Shown here piece after piece: positions 26,901-36,752 of a stretch of 64,000 nucleotides of DNA. The translations under genes were made by a program, and so were the position numbers. Numbering within the stretch: position 1 is the first letter of the stretch; each line of letters begins with the position of its first letter. Source of the DNA: Pseudomonas sp. ML2-2023-3. GTDB lineage: Bacteria; Pseudomonadota; Gammaproteobacteria; Pseudomonadales; Pseudomonadaceae. The notes below the pieces were generated by a model that saw nothing but the letters and a program-made list of their open reading frames with translations, was not told the origin of the DNA and ran no database searches. Location of the stretch: NCBI RefSeq assembly GCF_037055275.1, contig NZ_CP146343.1:4462001-4526000 (forward strand), in the 5' to 3' direction.

Positions 26901-28511
26901 ATGACACAAGACAATCTGATCGAAGTGCGCGATCTCTCCGTCGAGTTCATCGCCGGTGAAACACCGCAGCGTGTAGTGCAAGGCATCAACTTTGATATCA
27001 AGCGCGGGGAAACCCTGGCCCTGGTCGGCGAGAGCGGGTCCGGGAAGTCAGTGACCGCGCATTCGATCCTCAGGTTATTGCCCTACCCGCTCGCCCGTCA
27101 CCCAAGCGGCAGCATTGCCTATGGCGGGCAGGACTTGCTGAGCCTGGACGAGAAAAAGCTGCGCCATATTCGTGGCAATCGCATTGCGATGATTTTTCAG
27201 GAGCCCATGACCTCACTGAACCCGCTGCACAGTATTGAAAAACAAATCAATGAGGTGCTGGGCATTCACAAAGGGCTTACCGGCAAGGCGGCCACACAGC
27301 GCACATTGGAGCTCCTGGATCTGGTTGGCATCCCTGAGCCTCACAAGCGCCTGAAGGCCCTCCCACACGAGCTCTCAGGCGGCCAGAGACAGCGTGTAAT
27401 GATTGCAATGGCCCTGGCCAATGAGCCAGAGCTGTTGATTGCCGATGAACCCACCACGGCGCTGGACGTCACGGTACAGCTTAAAATTCTCGATTTGCTC
27501 AAGGATCTGCAAGCCCGCCTGGGCATGTCGCTGTTACTGATCAGTCACGATTTGAACCTTGTTCGACGAATTGCGCACCGAGTATGTGTCATGCAGCGCG
27601 GTTTAATCGTCGAACAAGCATCGTGCGAGCAGCTGTTCCGTTCGCCGCAACATCCTTACACCCGGGAACTGCTCAGTGCAGAACCCAGTGGAGGCCCGGC
27701 CAACACGGTTGCGGGCCCGCCATTGCTGCAAGTCGAGGACCTGAAAGTCTGGTTCCCGATCAAAAAAGGGCTGTTGCGCAAGACCGTCGATCACGTCAAA
27801 GCAGTGGACGGAATCAACTTCAGCCTGCCACAGGGCCAGACCCTGGGCATTGTGGGTGAAAGTGGATCGGGCAAGTCGACCCTGGGTCTGGCGATTTTGC
27901 GATTGATTGCCAGCAAGGGTTCGATCCGTTTTGAGGGCAAACGGCTAGACTGTTTGTCGCAGAAAGAAGTCCGGCCGCTGCGACGGGAAATGCAGGTGGT
28001 GTTCCAGGATCCGTTTGGCAGTCTCAGCCCGCGCATGAGCGTCAGCGAGATTGTCGGCGAAGGGTTGCGCATTCACCGCATGGGCACCTATGCAAAGCAG
28101 GAAATTGCAATTATTGAAGCCTTGCGAGAAGTAGGTCTGGATCCGGAAACCCGGCACCGTTACCCTCACGAGTTTTCAGGCGGACAACGGCAACGAATCG
28201 CCATTGCCCGCGCCCTGGTTTTGAAGCCGGAGTTGATTTTACTGGACGAACCAACCTCAGCGCTGGATCGGACAGTACAACGCCAGGTCGTGGAGCTGCT
28301 GCGATCACTTCAAACCAGGCACAACCTGACGTATTTGTTTATCAGCCATGACCTGGCTGTCGTCAAAGCGCTGAGCCACCAGTTGATGGTGGTCAAGCAT
28401 GGCCAAGTGGTCGAACAGGGTGATGCGCAAAGTATCTTTGCCTCACCGCAACATCCATATACACAACAGCTGCTGGAAGCCGCCTTTTTGGCACCAGTGG
28501 CTGTCGATTAA
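26901..28511 (+). CDS. yejF: Peptide ABC transporter double ATP-binding protein YejF
   Basis: A 536-residue protein made of two fused ATPase domains. The first has Walker A GESGSGKS, signature LSGGQRQRV and Walker [13 protein letters not shown]. The second has [23 protein letters not shown] and [12 protein letters not shown]. Both have the switch histidine in ISHDL. This fusion is the YejF or GsiA layout and powers the YejABE importer. The ATG follows an AGGAAATGAG context and comes one base after the yejE stop. It is the last gene of the operon; fabI follows after 19 bases. Confidence 0.95.
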   Translation: MTQDNLIEVRDLSVEFIAGETPQRVVQGINFDIKRGETLALVGESGSGKSVTAHSILRLLPYPLARHPSGSIAYGGQDLLSLDEKKLRHIRGNRIAMIFQEPMTSLNPLHSIEKQINEVLGIHKGLTGKAATQRTLELLDLVGIPEPHKRLKALPHELSGGQRQRVMIAMALANEPELLIADEPTTALDVTVQLKILDLLKDLQARLGMSLLLISHDLNLVRRIAHRVCVMQRGLIVEQASCEQLFRSPQHPYTRELLSAEPSGGPANTVAGPPLLQVEDLKVWFPIKKGLLRKTVDHVKAVDGINFSLPQGQTLGIVGESGSGKSTLGLAILRLIASKGSIRFEGKRLDCLSQKEVRPLRREMQVVFQDPFGSLSPRMSVSEIVGEGLRIHRMGTYAKQEIAIIEALREVGLDPETRHRYPHEFSGGQRQRIAIARALVLKPELILLDEPTSALDRTVQRQVVELLRSLQTRHNLTYLFISHDLAVVKALSHQLMVVKHGQVVEQGDAQSIFASPQHPYTQQLLEAAFLAPVAVD

Positions 28512-28530
28512 CCTGATAGAGGAACAACAC

Positions 28531-29325
28531 ATGGGTTTTCTCACCGGTAAGCGCGTACTGATCGTTGGTGTCGCTAGCAAATTGTCCATCGCTTCTGGCA
28601 TTGCTGCCGCCATGCATCGTGAAGGCGCCGAACTGGCTTTCACTTATCAGAACGAAAAGCTGAAAGGTCGTGTTGAAGAATTCGCAGCTGGTTGGGGTTC
28701 AAACCCTGAACTGTGCTTCCCTTGCGACGTTGCCAGCGATGAAGAAATCGCCAAGGTCTTCGAAGACCTTAGCAAGAAGTGGGACGGTCTGGACTGCATC
28801 GTTCACTCCGTAGGTTTTGCTCCTGGCGACCAGCTGGATGGCGACTTCACTGACGCTACCACCCGTGAAGGCTTCCGCATCGCTCACGACATCAGCGCCT
28901 ACAGCTTCGTGGCCCTGGCCAAAGCCGGTCGTCCGATGATGAAAGGCCGCAACGGCAGCCTGCTGACCCTGTCTTACCTGGGTGCAGAACGCACCATGCC
29001 TAACTACAACGTGATGGGCATGGCCAAGGCCAGCCTGGAAGCGGGCGTACGTTACCTGGCAGGCAGCCTGGGCCCTGAGGGCACTCGCGTTAACTGCGTA
29101 TCGGCAGGCCCGATCCGCACCCTGGCAGCGTCGGGCATCAAGAACTTCCGCAAAATGCTGGCGGCCAACGAAGCGCAGACTCCTCTGCGTCGTAACGTCA
29201 CCATCGACGAGGTCGGCAATGCCGGCGCCTTCCTGTGCTCCGACCTGGCGTCGGGCATCAGCGGTGAAATCATGTACGTAGACGGCGGCTTCAACACCAC
29301 CGCTATGGGCAGCCTCGAAGAGTAA
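28531..29325 (+). CDS. fabI: Enoyl-[acyl-carrier-protein] reductase [NADH] FabI
   Basis: A 264-residue short-chain reductase. The N-terminal cofactor motif is [16 protein letters not shown]. The active site shows [25 protein letters not shown], where the tyrosine and, seven residues later, the lysine form the YX6K pair of FabI; the C-terminus is [15 protein letters not shown]. It reduces trans-2-enoyl-ACP in fatty acid synthesis and is the target class of triclosan. AGAGGA precedes the ATG. Codon use is more biased than in the upstream transporter genes, in line with high expression. Confidence 0.96.
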   Translation: MGFLTGKRVLIVGVASKLSIASGIAAAMHREGAELAFTYQNEKLKGRVEEFAAGWGSNPELCFPCDVASDEEIAKVFEDLSKKWDGLDCIVHSVGFAPGDQLDGDFTDATTREGFRIAHDISAYSFVALAKAGRPMMKGRNGSLLTLSYLGAERTMPNYNVMGMAKASLEAGVRYLAGSLGPEGTRVNCVSAGPIRTLAASGIKNFRKMLAANEAQTPLRRNVTIDEVGNAGAFLCSDLASGISGEIMYVDGGFNTTAMGSLEE

Positions 29326-29350
29326 ACCCTTAGCTGTAGCCGCCAATCAA

Positions 29351-29386
29351 AACGCCCGGTGCATTGAATGCACCGGGCGTTTTTTT
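29351..29386 (+). terminator. Rho-independent terminator of fabI
   Basis: AACGCCCGGTGCATT and its exact complement form a long stem around a very small loop, followed by seven T residues. Confidence 0.9.
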
Positions 29387-29403
29387 GCACTGCGATTGCC
29401 TTT

Positions 29404-29484
29404 GGGAGCGGGCTTGCTCGCGATAGCATCAACACAGTCTGCCTGATACATCGCGCCGCCTGATCGCGAGCAACCCGCTCTCCC
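29404..29484. repeat. REP-like inverted repeat (GGGAGCGGGCTTGCTCGCGAT type)
   Basis: Arms GGGAGCGGGCTTGCTCGCGA and ATCGCGAGCAACCCGCTCTCCC face each other across about 38 bases. The left arm recurs almost exactly in the element at 58012-58096. This is the abundant Pseudomonas REP/BIME-type sequence. Confidence 0.8.
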
Positions 29485-29498
29485 ACTGAAAACAGGCA

Positions 29499-29531
29499 AA
29501 AAAATGGCCGCTCAATGAGCGGCCATTTTCA
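29499..29531 (-). terminator. Terminator of ppiD
   Basis: ATGGCCGCTC and GAGCGGCCAT arms flank a four-base loop, with T-rich sequence on both sides. It follows the ppiD stop on the minus strand and could also act on the plus strand. Confidence 0.8.
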
Positions 29532-29548
29532 GTGAAGCGGGAGAACCC

Positions 29549-31420
29549 TTAGTAGCGCTCAACCTTGGCTTCGTTTTCCAACTGCTTGCGGTAGGCAGCA
29601 AAGTCCTGCTGGCCAACACGTGAAGCGAGGAAGCGACGGTACGAGGCCTTCTCTTCTTCCGTCGGCGCTACCGCGTCGTTGACGCCATTCAGGCGCAATA
29701 CAACGACACTGCCATCAGCCAAGGTCACACTGCCAAATGTCGGCTTGTCCTTGGATACAGGCTTGGGCATGCGGAACACAGCTTGCAGCACGGCCGGATC
29801 AATACCTTCCTGACCACGGGCAACTGCTTCCTGGACCTTCCACGACTGACCATCAATTGGCTGATTCAACGGCAGTTTGCCATCGCGCAGTTCCTTGATG
29901 ATTTCTTCAGCGCGGGTTTTGGCCGCTGCACTTGCGTGCTCTTTGACCAGTTGTGCCCGGATGCTCGAGGCAACAGCTTCCAGCGGCAACTGCTCTGGCT
30001 TGCGGTGCTCCTTGACGCGCAACACGACTACGGTCTCAGGATCGAGCTCGATAGCTGTGCTGTTAGCACCTTCATCCATCACTTCGGTGCTGAATGCGGC
30101 TTGAATCACAGCGCGGTTGGCTGCGATACCTTCACCACCCTCACGACCAAATGGCGCAGAGGTATGCACGGTCAGTTTCAGCTCTTGAGCAGGCTGAACC
30201 AGATCGGACGCTTCAAATGCAGAGTCTTCCAATTGCTTGGTTGCATCCACAAAGCGGCGTTCGACCTGCTGGGTTTTCAGGTCATGGGTCAGCTTGTCTT
30301 TCAGGCTGGCAAAGCTCGGCACTTCAGGTGCTTCGACGCCCAGCAACTTGATCAGGTGGTAACCGTAGGTGGTCCGCACCGGCTCCGAAACCTGGTCCTG
30401 CTTCAACGCATAGACTGCAGTTTCGAACACAGGATCGTAGACACCCTGCCCTGCAAAGCCCAAGTCACCACCATTGGCAGCCGAGCCCGGATCCTGGGAA
30501 AACTCTTTGGCCAGAGCCTCGAAGCTTTCACCTTTGGCCAGACGCTGCTGAATCTCGGCGATCTTGGCTTTGGCCTGCTCGTCGCTGACCTTGTCGTTGA
30601 CTTCAATCAAGATATGCGCAGCCCGGCGTTGTTCAGCCAGGTTAGCGATTTCCTTTTGATACAAGGCTTGCAGTTCATCGTCTTTCACGGCCACCTGGTC
30701 AAAGAAAGAAGATTTCTTCAACTCGATATAGTCGATCACGACCTGATCAGGAGTCATGAACTCCTTGGCGTGCTCGTCGTAGTAAGCCTTGACTTCGTCA
30801 TCGCTCAGCTTCACCGCAGCCGGGTCGGCCTTGATGTTCACAGAAGCGAAATCGCGGGTCTGCTTTTCGAGACGGGCAAAAGCATTGACCTGTTCATCGG
30901 TCACAAATCCACTGCCTGCCAAACCGGCACGCAACTGACCAATCAACATTTCCTGGCCCAGCATGTCGCGGAACTGAAGGCGGCCGTAACCCAGTTGACG
31001 AATCACCTGATCGAAACGCTCAGGGCTGAATTTGCCATCTTCCTGAAATTCAGGGGTTTGCAGAATGACTTGATCCAGAGCGGCCTCAGAGAACGAAAAC
31101 TTCGCGTCTTTAGCGCCTTGCAGCAACAGCTTGCGATCAATCAACCCTTTGAGGGCCGCTTCACGCAGCATTTTTTCATCCAGCAACGAAGAGTCAAAAT
31201 CCTTGCCCAGCTGCTGCAGCAACTGACGACGTTGCATGTCGACGGCCTGGCTCAGCTCAACTTGAGTGACTTCTTCACCGTTAACCTTGGCGGCATCCTG
31301 GCTGGTAGAGGTGGCTTGAAAAATGGCATCGAAACCGGTCAACGCCATTAACGCGACGATGACACCGATGATGGTCTTGGCAATCCAGCCTTGTGAATTG
31401 TCCCTGATATTTTGCAGCAT
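29549..31420 (-). CDS. ppiD: Periplasmic chaperone/peptidyl-prolyl isomerase PpiD
   Basis: A 623-residue inner-membrane-anchored protein. A single N-terminal membrane helix (WIAKTIIGVIVALMALTGF, residues 12-30) is followed by a SurA/PpiD-type helical chaperone part. One parvulin domain spans about 265-360 (RRAAHILIEVND, KEFSQDPGSAANGGDLGFAG), and a second, parvulin-like helical region closes the protein. It helps newly secreted proteins leave the Sec translocon and fold. ATG at 31420 has GGGGGA upstream and gives the standard start MLQNIRDNSQGW. The hupB-ppiD-fabI order is the usual Pseudomonas one. Confidence 0.95.
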   Translation of the reverse strand: MLQNIRDNSQGWIAKTIIGVIVALMALTGFDAIFQATSTSQDAAKVNGEEVTQVELSQAVDMQRRQLLQQLGKDFDSSLLDEKMLREAALKGLIDRKLLLQGAKDAKFSFSEAALDQVILQTPEFQEDGKFSPERFDQVIRQLGYGRLQFRDMLGQEMLIGQLRAGLAGSGFVTDEQVNAFARLEKQTRDFASVNIKADPAAVKLSDDEVKAYYDEHAKEFMTPDQVVIDYIELKKSSFFDQVAVKDDELQALYQKEIANLAEQRRAAHILIEVNDKVSDEQAKAKIAEIQQRLAKGESFEALAKEFSQDPGSAANGGDLGFAGQGVYDPVFETAVYALKQDQVSEPVRTTYGYHLIKLLGVEAPEVPSFASLKDKLTHDLKTQQVERRFVDATKQLEDSAFEASDLVQPAQELKLTVHTSAPFGREGGEGIAANRAVIQAAFSTEVMDEGANSTAIELDPETVVVLRVKEHRKPEQLPLEAVASSIRAQLVKEHASAAAKTRAEEIIKELRDGKLPLNQPIDGQSWKVQEAVARGQEGIDPAVLQAVFRMPKPVSKDKPTFGSVTLADGSVVVLRLNGVNDAVAPTEEEKASYRRFLASRVGQQDFAAYRKQLENEAKVERY

Positions 31421-31488
31421 GCTTCCCCCAGAAACGGTCTTGCATAATGAGCAACCGTGGAGCGTGGGTAGAGTCCGGATAGAAGAAA

Positions 31489-31508
31489 GGCGCATCCGAG
31501 GATGCGCC
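31489..31508 (-). terminator. Terminator downstream of the tRNA-Asp-like sequence
   Basis: GGCGCATCC/GGATGCGCC with a two-base loop. On the minus strand it is followed by TTTCTTCT. It lies ten bases beyond the CCA end of the tRNA-like gene, as expected for a tRNA terminator. Confidence 0.75.
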
Positions 31509-31518
31509 TTCTCGTAAC

Positions 31519-31595
31519 TGGCGGAGCGGACCGGGCTCGAACCCGCGACCCCCGGCGTGACACGACGATGTAGCCACCGACTGCACTACCGCTCC
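31519..31595 (-). tRNA. tRNA-Asp(GTC)-like gene, probably degenerate
   Basis: A 77-base sequence has the exact length of bacterial tRNA-Asp, a fully paired acceptor stem (GGAGCGG/CCGCTCC), the G discriminator, an encoded CCA, a TTCGAGC T loop and anticodon GTC. Compared with the usual gene, it carries substitutions that leave one mismatch in each of the other three stems: C13-C22 in the D stem, T30-C40 in the anticodon stem and G51-G63 in the T stem. Base 32 is also G rather than C. It may be a pseudo-tRNA or a poorly working copy. Location between hupB and ppiD with its own terminator shows it was a real tRNA site. Confidence 0.7.
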
Positions 31596-31649
31596 GCTGC
31601 CAAGCCTGGCGTGCGCCTGACCCGGTTGGGTAAAAAGTGTTACAGAAAC

Positions 31650-31922
31650 TTAGTTAACCGCTTCTTTCAGTGCTTTACCGGCTTTGAAGCCTGGTTTTTT
31701 AGCAGCAGGAATTTCCAGCGTTTTACCGGTCTGTGGGTTACGACCAATACGAGCAGGACGATCGGTTACAGAGAAAGTACCAAAACCAACCAGTACCACA
31801 GAGTCGCCAGCCTTAAGAGCGCCAGTGACGGATTCGATTACTGCGTCCAGCGCACGGCCAGCTGCAGCTTTCGGGATATCAGCAGATGCAGCGATAGCAT
31901 CAATCAGTTCCGACTTGTTCAC
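31650..31922 (-). CDS. hupB: DNA-binding protein HU-beta
   Basis: A 90-residue nucleoid protein with the HU start [28 protein letters not shown] and the DNA-clasping arm [22 protein letters not shown]. It binds and bends DNA as a dimer. It lies directly downstream of lon, and the same order holds across Pseudomonas. About 150 AT-rich bases separate the two and contain its promoter. Confidence 0.96.
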   Translation of the reverse strand: MNKSELIDAIAASADIPKAAAGRALDAVIESVTGALKAGDSVVLVGFGTFSVTDRPARIGRNPQTGKTLEIPAAKKPGFKAGKALKEAVN

Positions 31923-32070
31923 TCTAAGTCCCCTTATATCTATCTGAGTATGTTTCTAAAGTTTTTTGGTAAAAGCAAAACGACTGCTGAAGCACTTACG
32001 GACACTTATAGAGCCGCTTTATAACAAGGGCTCTAAAAAGCGTCAAGAAAGCCCATCAGGCGAATCCGTA

Positions 32071-34467
32071 TTAATGCGTGCTAATTCTTTCCTTAGAGTC
32101 AGACTCTCGCTTCTCATCCTTGGCAACAATCTCGGGAGCCACATCCGGCAAGGGCTCCGGGGCGTATTGCAGCGCAATTTGCAGGACCTCGTCAATCCAT
32201 TTAACGGGTTTGATCTGAAGATCCTGTTTGATGTTGTCAGGAATTTCCTTCAAATCACGAACGTTTTCTTCAGGGATAATTACAGTTTTGATGCCACCAC
32301 GGTGTGCAGCAAGTAATTTTTCCTTCAGACCACCAATCGCGAGTACCTGACCACGAAGGGTAATTTCACCGGTCATGGCAACATCGGCGCGTACCGGAAT
32401 CAGGGTCAATGCCGAGACCAGAGCAGTACACATCCCCACACCTGCACTAGGGCCATCCTTAGGCGTCGCGCCTTCCGGCATGTGAATGTGAATATCGCGT
32501 TTCTCGTGGAAATCCAACGGGATACCCAGGCTCTTGGCACGGCTTCGGACCACCGTCAACGCAGCGGTGATTGACTCTACCATCACGTCACCCAGCGAAC
32601 CGGTCTTGATCAACTGGCCCTTTCCGGGCACTACGGCCGCTTCGATGGTCAGCAATTCGCCACCCACTTGAGTCCATGCCAGACCGGTCACTTGACCGAT
32701 TTGATCCTGAACCTCGGCCAAGCCGTAGCTGAATTTTCTTACACCTAAAAAGTGCTCAAGCAGCTCTGGGGTGACGGTAACAGCAAAGCGTTTTTCCATC
32801 GCATGCTCTTTGACCGCCTTGCGGCAAATCTTCGCAATCTGGCGCTCAAGGCCACGTACACCGGCTTCGCGGGTGTAGTAACGGATGATGTCCCGGATTG
32901 CTTCGTTGTCAAATGCCAGCTCGCCCTTCTTCAAGCCATTGGCTTCGATTTGCTTTGGAGCCAGGTATTTGACAGCGATATTGATTTTTTCGTCTTCGGT
33001 GTAGCCAGGCAGACGAATGACTTCCATCCTGTCCAGCAACGCTGGCGGGATGTTCATCGAGTTGGAGGTGCACAGGAACATCACATCGGACAGGTCGTAG
33101 TCGACCTCGAGGTAATGGTCATTGAAATTGTGGTTCTGCTCGGGATCAAGTACTTCAAGCAATGCCGAAGCCGGATCGCCGCGCATGTCACTGCCCATCT
33201 TGTCGATTTCATCGAGAAGGAACAGCGGGTTGCGCACGCCAACCTTGGTCATCTTTTGAATCAATCTTCCTGGCATCGAGCCTATGTAAGTACGACGATG
33301 ACCACGAATTTCTGCTTCATCTCGCACGCCACCCAAGGCCATACGTACGAATTTACGGTTTGTTGCGTGGGCAATGGACTCGGCGAGCGAGGTTTTACCA
33401 ACGCCTGGAGGACCGACCAGGCACAGAACTGGGCCACGAATTTTCTTCACGCGCTTTTGCACGGCGAGATATTCGAGGATCCGCTCTTTGACTTCATCTA
33501 GACCGTAGTGGTCTGCGTCCAGAATGTCTTCAGCGCGCTTGAGATCCAGACGCACCTTACTCTGCGCCTTCCACGGCACCTGCACCAGCCAGTCGATGTA
33601 GGAGCGCACTACAGTGGCTTCTGCAGACATTGGCGACATTTGCTTGAGCTTGTTCAGCTCTGCCTGGGCCTTGGCCATTGCGTCTTTAGGCAAGCCCGCA
33701 GCGTCGATGCGTTTTTTCAGCTCTTCGATTTCGTTGTGACCTTCGTCACCATCGCCCAGCTCCTTCTGAATGGCCTTCATCTGCTCATTCAGGTAGTACT
33801 CGCGTTGGCTGCGCTCCATTTGCTTTTTGACACGGCCACGAATGCGTTTTTCCACTTGCAGCAGGTCAATCTCGGCATCCAGCAGTGCCAGAACGTGCTC
33901 AACCCGGGCCTGCAAGTCGATGATTTCGAGGATTTCCTGCTTCTGCTCGATTTTCAGCGCCATGTGCGCGGCCATCGTATCGACCAGGCGGCTTGGCTCA
34001 TCAATGCTGTTAAGCGAAGACAGAACCTCGGCCGGGACTTTTTTGCCCAGCTGCACGTATTGCTCGAACTGCGAAAGCAGACTGCGAACGAAGACCTCGG
34101 ATTCACGATCCGGGGCAGCCACTTCGTCAATCAAGGAGACTTCGGCACTCAGATAACCATCTGCCTGGCCAAAACGCTCAACTGCACCGCGCTGCTCACC
34201 CTCGACCAGCACTTTGACCGTACCGTCCGGGAGCTTGAGCAGTTGCAGGACAGTTGCAATGGTGCCGACGCGATAGAGCGCATCTTCGCCCGGATCGTCG
34301 TCAGCCGGATTCTTTTGAGCCAACAGCAGAATCTGCTTGTCGCCCGTCATCGCAGCCTCAAGGGCCTCGATCGACTTCTCGCGTCCCACGAACAGTGGGA
34401 TCACCATGTGCGGATATACAACAACATCACGCAACGGCAGGAGAGGCAATTCGATGGTTGTCTTCAT
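32071..34467 (-). CDS. lon: ATP-dependent protease Lon (La)
   Basis: A 798-residue protein with all three domains. The N-terminal substrate domain starts [27 protein letters not shown]; the AAA+ module has Walker [16 protein letters not shown] and Walker [12 protein letters not shown]; and the C-terminal protease has the serine in GPSAGVGM and the lysine in [14 protein letters not shown]. It degrades misfolded and regulatory proteins in the cytosol. It sits between clpX and hupB. A heat-shock-type promoter lies upstream. Confidence 0.97.
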   Translation of the reverse strand: MKTTIELPLLPLRDVVVYPHMVIPLFVGREKSIEALEAAMTGDKQILLLAQKNPADDDPGEDALYRVGTIATVLQLLKLPDGTVKVLVEGEQRGAVERFGQADGYLSAEVSLIDEVAAPDRESEVFVRSLLSQFEQYVQLGKKVPAEVLSSLNSIDEPSRLVDTMAAHMALKIEQKQEILEIIDLQARVEHVLALLDAEIDLLQVEKRIRGRVKKQMERSQREYYLNEQMKAIQKELGDGDEGHNEIEELKKRIDAAGLPKDAMAKAQAELNKLKQMSPMSAEATVVRSYIDWLVQVPWKAQSKVRLDLKRAEDILDADHYGLDEVKERILEYLAVQKRVKKIRGPVLCLVGPPGVGKTSLAESIAHATNRKFVRMALGGVRDEAEIRGHRRTYIGSMPGRLIQKMTKVGVRNPLFLLDEIDKMGSDMRGDPASALLEVLDPEQNHNFNDHYLEVDYDLSDVMFLCTSNSMNIPPALLDRMEVIRLPGYTEDEKINIAVKYLAPKQIEANGLKKGELAFDNEAIRDIIRYYTREAGVRGLERQIAKICRKAVKEHAMEKRFAVTVTPELLEHFLGVRKFSYGLAEVQDQIGQVTGLAWTQVGGELLTIEAAVVPGKGQLIKTGSLGDVMVESITAALTVVRSRAKSLGIPLDFHEKRDIHIHMPEGATPKDGPSAGVGMCTALVSALTLIPVRADVAMTGEITLRGQVLAIGGLKEKLLAAHRGGIKTVIIPEENVRDLKEIPDNIKQDLQIKPVKWIDEVLQIALQYAPEPLPDVAPEIVAKDEKRESDSKERISTH

Positions 34468-34525
34468 GATTTCGCCTCTACGGCGGCCAAAAGGCCGTAA
34501 TCAGATGGATGTAAGCTTGAAGCCA

Positions 34526-34554
34526 AGATGGGGGCAGTCTTGAAAAAAAACAAG
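34526..34554 (-). promoter_or_regulatory. Sigma-32 (RpoH) type promoter of lon
   Basis: On the minus strand CTTGTTT (34548-34554) and CCCCATCT (34526-34533) are separated by 14 bases. The heat-shock consensus is CTTGAAA, then 13-17 bases, then CCCCATNT. The -10 part is an exact match. The start of transcription would fall near 34518, about 50 bases before the lon ATG. Confidence 0.7.
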
Positions 34555-34575
34555 CGTTGAACGACAGGAAAAACA

Positions 34576-34595
34576 AAGGGGCCCGAAGGCCCCTT
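34576..34595 (-). terminator. Terminator of clpX
   Basis: AAGGGGCC/GGCCCCTT with a CGAA loop; on the minus strand the stem is followed by TTTGTTTTT. It separates clpX from lon, which has its own promoter. Confidence 0.85.
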
Positions 34596-34630
34596 CTTTA
34601 ACACGCAATGTGTAATGCCCGGCATTACGT

Positions 34631-35914
34631 TTACGCGTCAGGTGCAACCTTGGCAGTCGCTTCGTTGTTTTCATAGATCAACAACGGCTTGGACTTGCCT
34701 TCTATAACGCTTTCGTCGATCACAACTTTACTCACCTCGGATTGCGAGGGGATTTCGTACATTGTGTCGAGCAGCACGCCTTCAAGAATCGAACGCAGGC
34801 CACGAGCGCCAGTTTTACGCTCCAGAGCACGCTTGGCTACGGCCTTCAATGCGTCAGCACGGAACTCGAGATCAACACCTTCCATCTCGAACAGCTTCGC
34901 GTACTGCTTGGTCAACGCATTTTTAGGCTCGGTCAAAATCTGCATCAAAGCAGTTTCGTCCAGCTCATCAAGCGTTGCCAGAACAGGCAGACGACCCACG
35001 AACTCCGGGATCAGACCAAACTTGACCAAATCATCAGGTTCGACTTCACGCAGGGATTCGCCAACCTTCTTGCCCTCTTCCTTGCTGCGCACTTCAGCAC
35101 TGAAGCCGATGCCGCCGCGAGTCGAGCGGGCCTGCACAACCTTCTCCAGGCCCGAGAACGCACCGCCACAGATAAACAGGATGTTGCGGGTATCAACCTG
35201 CAAGAACTCCTGCTGTGGGTGCTTGCGACCACCTTGGGGTGGAACGGAAGCCACGGTGCCCTCGATAAGCTTGAGCAAAGCCTGCTGCACACCTTCACCG
35301 GAAACATCACGGGTAATCGAAGGGTTGTCAGATTTGCGCGAAATCTTGTCGATTTCATCGATGTAGACAATACCCATCTGGGCTTTCTCTACGTCGTAAT
35401 CGCATTTCTGCAGCAGCTTCTGAATGATGTTCTCAACGTCTTCACCCACGTAACCAGCTTCAGTCAGCGTGGTCGCGTCAGCAATAGTGAAAGGCACATT
35501 CAGCAGACGAGCCAAGGTTTCTGCCAGCAAGGTCTTACCCGAGCCGGTTGGGCCGATCAGCAAAATATTGCTCTTGCCGAGTTCAACGTCGTCGTTCTTT
35601 TTGTCACGCTGGTTAAGGCGCTTGTAGTGGTTGTACACCGCTACAGCCAAAACCTTTTTGGCACGTTCCTGACCAATGACGTATTGATCAAGGATGCCGC
35701 TGATTTCTTTTGGCGAAGGTAATTTATGCGCGCTGCTCTCGGCCTGGGCTTCCTGCACCTCCTCACGGATGATGTCATTGCACAGGTCAACGCATTCGTC
35801 GCAGATAAAGACCGAGGGGCCGGCAATCAATTTGCGCACTTCATGCTGGCTTTTGCCACAGAAGGAGCAATAGAGCAATTTGCCGTTGTCCTCGCCGTTG
35901 CGGGTGTCAGTCAT
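34631..35914 (-). CDS. clpX: ATP-dependent Clp protease ATP-binding subunit ClpX
   Basis: A 427-residue AAA+ unfoldase. The N-terminal zinc domain has CSFCGKSQ and CDECVDLC; Walker A is [12 protein letters not shown]; Walker B is [11 protein letters not shown]; pore and sensor motifs follow. It feeds tagged proteins to ClpP. The start at [16 protein letters not shown] matches family members; the frame is open for 11 more codons. It is downstream of clpP on the same strand, with a hairpin between. Confidence 0.97.
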   Translation of the reverse strand: MTDTRNGEDNGKLLYCSFCGKSQHEVRKLIAGPSVFICDECVDLCNDIIREEVQEAQAESSAHKLPSPKEISGILDQYVIGQERAKKVLAVAVYNHYKRLNQRDKKNDDVELGKSNILLIGPTGSGKTLLAETLARLLNVPFTIADATTLTEAGYVGEDVENIIQKLLQKCDYDVEKAQMGIVYIDEIDKISRKSDNPSITRDVSGEGVQQALLKLIEGTVASVPPQGGRKHPQQEFLQVDTRNILFICGGAFSGLEKVVQARSTRGGIGFSAEVRSKEEGKKVGESLREVEPDDLVKFGLIPEFVGRLPVLATLDELDETALMQILTEPKNALTKQYAKLFEMEGVDLEFRADALKAVAKRALERKTGARGLRSILEGVLLDTMYEIPSQSEVSKVVIDESVIEGKSKPLLIYENNEATAKVAPDA

Positions 35915-35960
35915 TCGATCGATCCAAATCCGATAGGCTTGCAACACAAGATGAAGGCAA

Positions 35961-35984
35961 CTGCGGGCTTTTTCAAGCCCGCAG
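35961..35984. terminator. Hairpin between clpP and clpX
   Basis: A perfect CTGCGGGCTT/AAGCCCGCAG stem with a four-base loop. There is no T run on the minus strand, so it may be a leaky terminator or mRNA-stabilising hairpin that adjusts the clpP:clpX ratio. Confidence 0.6.
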
Positions 35985-36020
35985 GTGGTCGGTTAACCCA
36001 ACCACCCACATTTGAGCTGC

Positions 36021-36662
36021 TTAAGCGGGCATTTGACGCTTGCTGAACACAGAGTCGATCAAACCGTATTCGGTTGCACGCTCGGCGCTCATGAAGTTGT
36101 CACGCTCAGTGTCACGCTCGATGGTTTCGAGAGTCTGGCCCGTGTGGTGAGCCAGCAGCGAGTTCAAACGATGACGGATGTTGAGGATTTCCTTGGCATG
36201 AATGTCGATATCCGACGCCTGCCCCTGGAAACCGCCCAGTGGCTGGTGAATCATCATGCGCGAGTTAGGCAGGCAGTGACGCTTGCCCGGTGCGCCACCG
36301 GCCAACAGGAAGGCACCCATGCTGCACGCCTGACCGATGCAGATAGTCGACACGTCAGGCTTGATGAATTGCATGGTGTCGTAGATCGACATGCCTGCAG
36401 TCACCGAGCCGCCTGGGGAGTTGATGTAAAGATGGATGTCCTTGTCCGGGTTCTCGGCTTCAAGGAAAAGCAGCTGCGCCGCAACCAGGTTGGCCATGTA
36501 ATCTTCTACAGGGCCGACCAGGAAGATGATTCGTTCCTTGAGCAGGCGCGAGTAGATGTCATAGGCGCGCTCGCCACGGGCGGACTGCTCGACAACCATC
36601 GGGACCAGGCCGCCAGCGGCGTGGATATCAGAGTTCTGCTGAATATAAGAATTGCGGGACAT
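36021..36662 (-). CDS. clpP: ATP-dependent Clp protease proteolytic subunit ClpP
   Basis: A 213-residue serine peptidase. The catalytic serine lies in [16 protein letters not shown], the histidine in [19 protein letters not shown] and the aspartate in [19 protein letters not shown] context ([19 protein letters not shown]). It forms the barrel that degrades substrates unfolded by ClpX or ClpA. It lies between tig and clpX, the common gammaproteobacterial order. Confidence 0.97.
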   Translation of the reverse strand: MSRNSYIQQNSDIHAAGGLVPMVVEQSARGERAYDIYSRLLKERIIFLVGPVEDYMANLVAAQLLFLEAENPDKDIHLYINSPGGSVTAGMSIYDTMQFIKPDVSTICIGQACSMGAFLLAGGAPGKRHCLPNSRMMIHQPLGGFQGQASDIDIHAKEILNIRHRLNSLLAHHTGQTLETIERDTERDNFMSAERATEYGLIDSVFSKRQMPA

Positions 36663-36700
36663 GTCCGGCAGTCACTCCCAAATAGTCTTGTCTGGATACG

Positions 36701-36727
36701 CATAAGCCAGCTCGAGGCTGGCTTATG
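36701..36727. terminator. Hairpin between tig and clpP
   Basis: CATAAGCCAGC (36701-36711) pairs perfectly with GCTGGCTTATG (36717-36727). No T run follows on the minus strand, so partial read-through from tig into clpP is likely. Confidence 0.55.
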
Positions 36728-36752
36728 GTTGTGTTTTCTAACGAGTCAGAAA

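Noticed and set aside
29783..31351. A 522-codon open frame antisense to ppiD
   Set aside because: Mirror frame of a certain gene with no domain.
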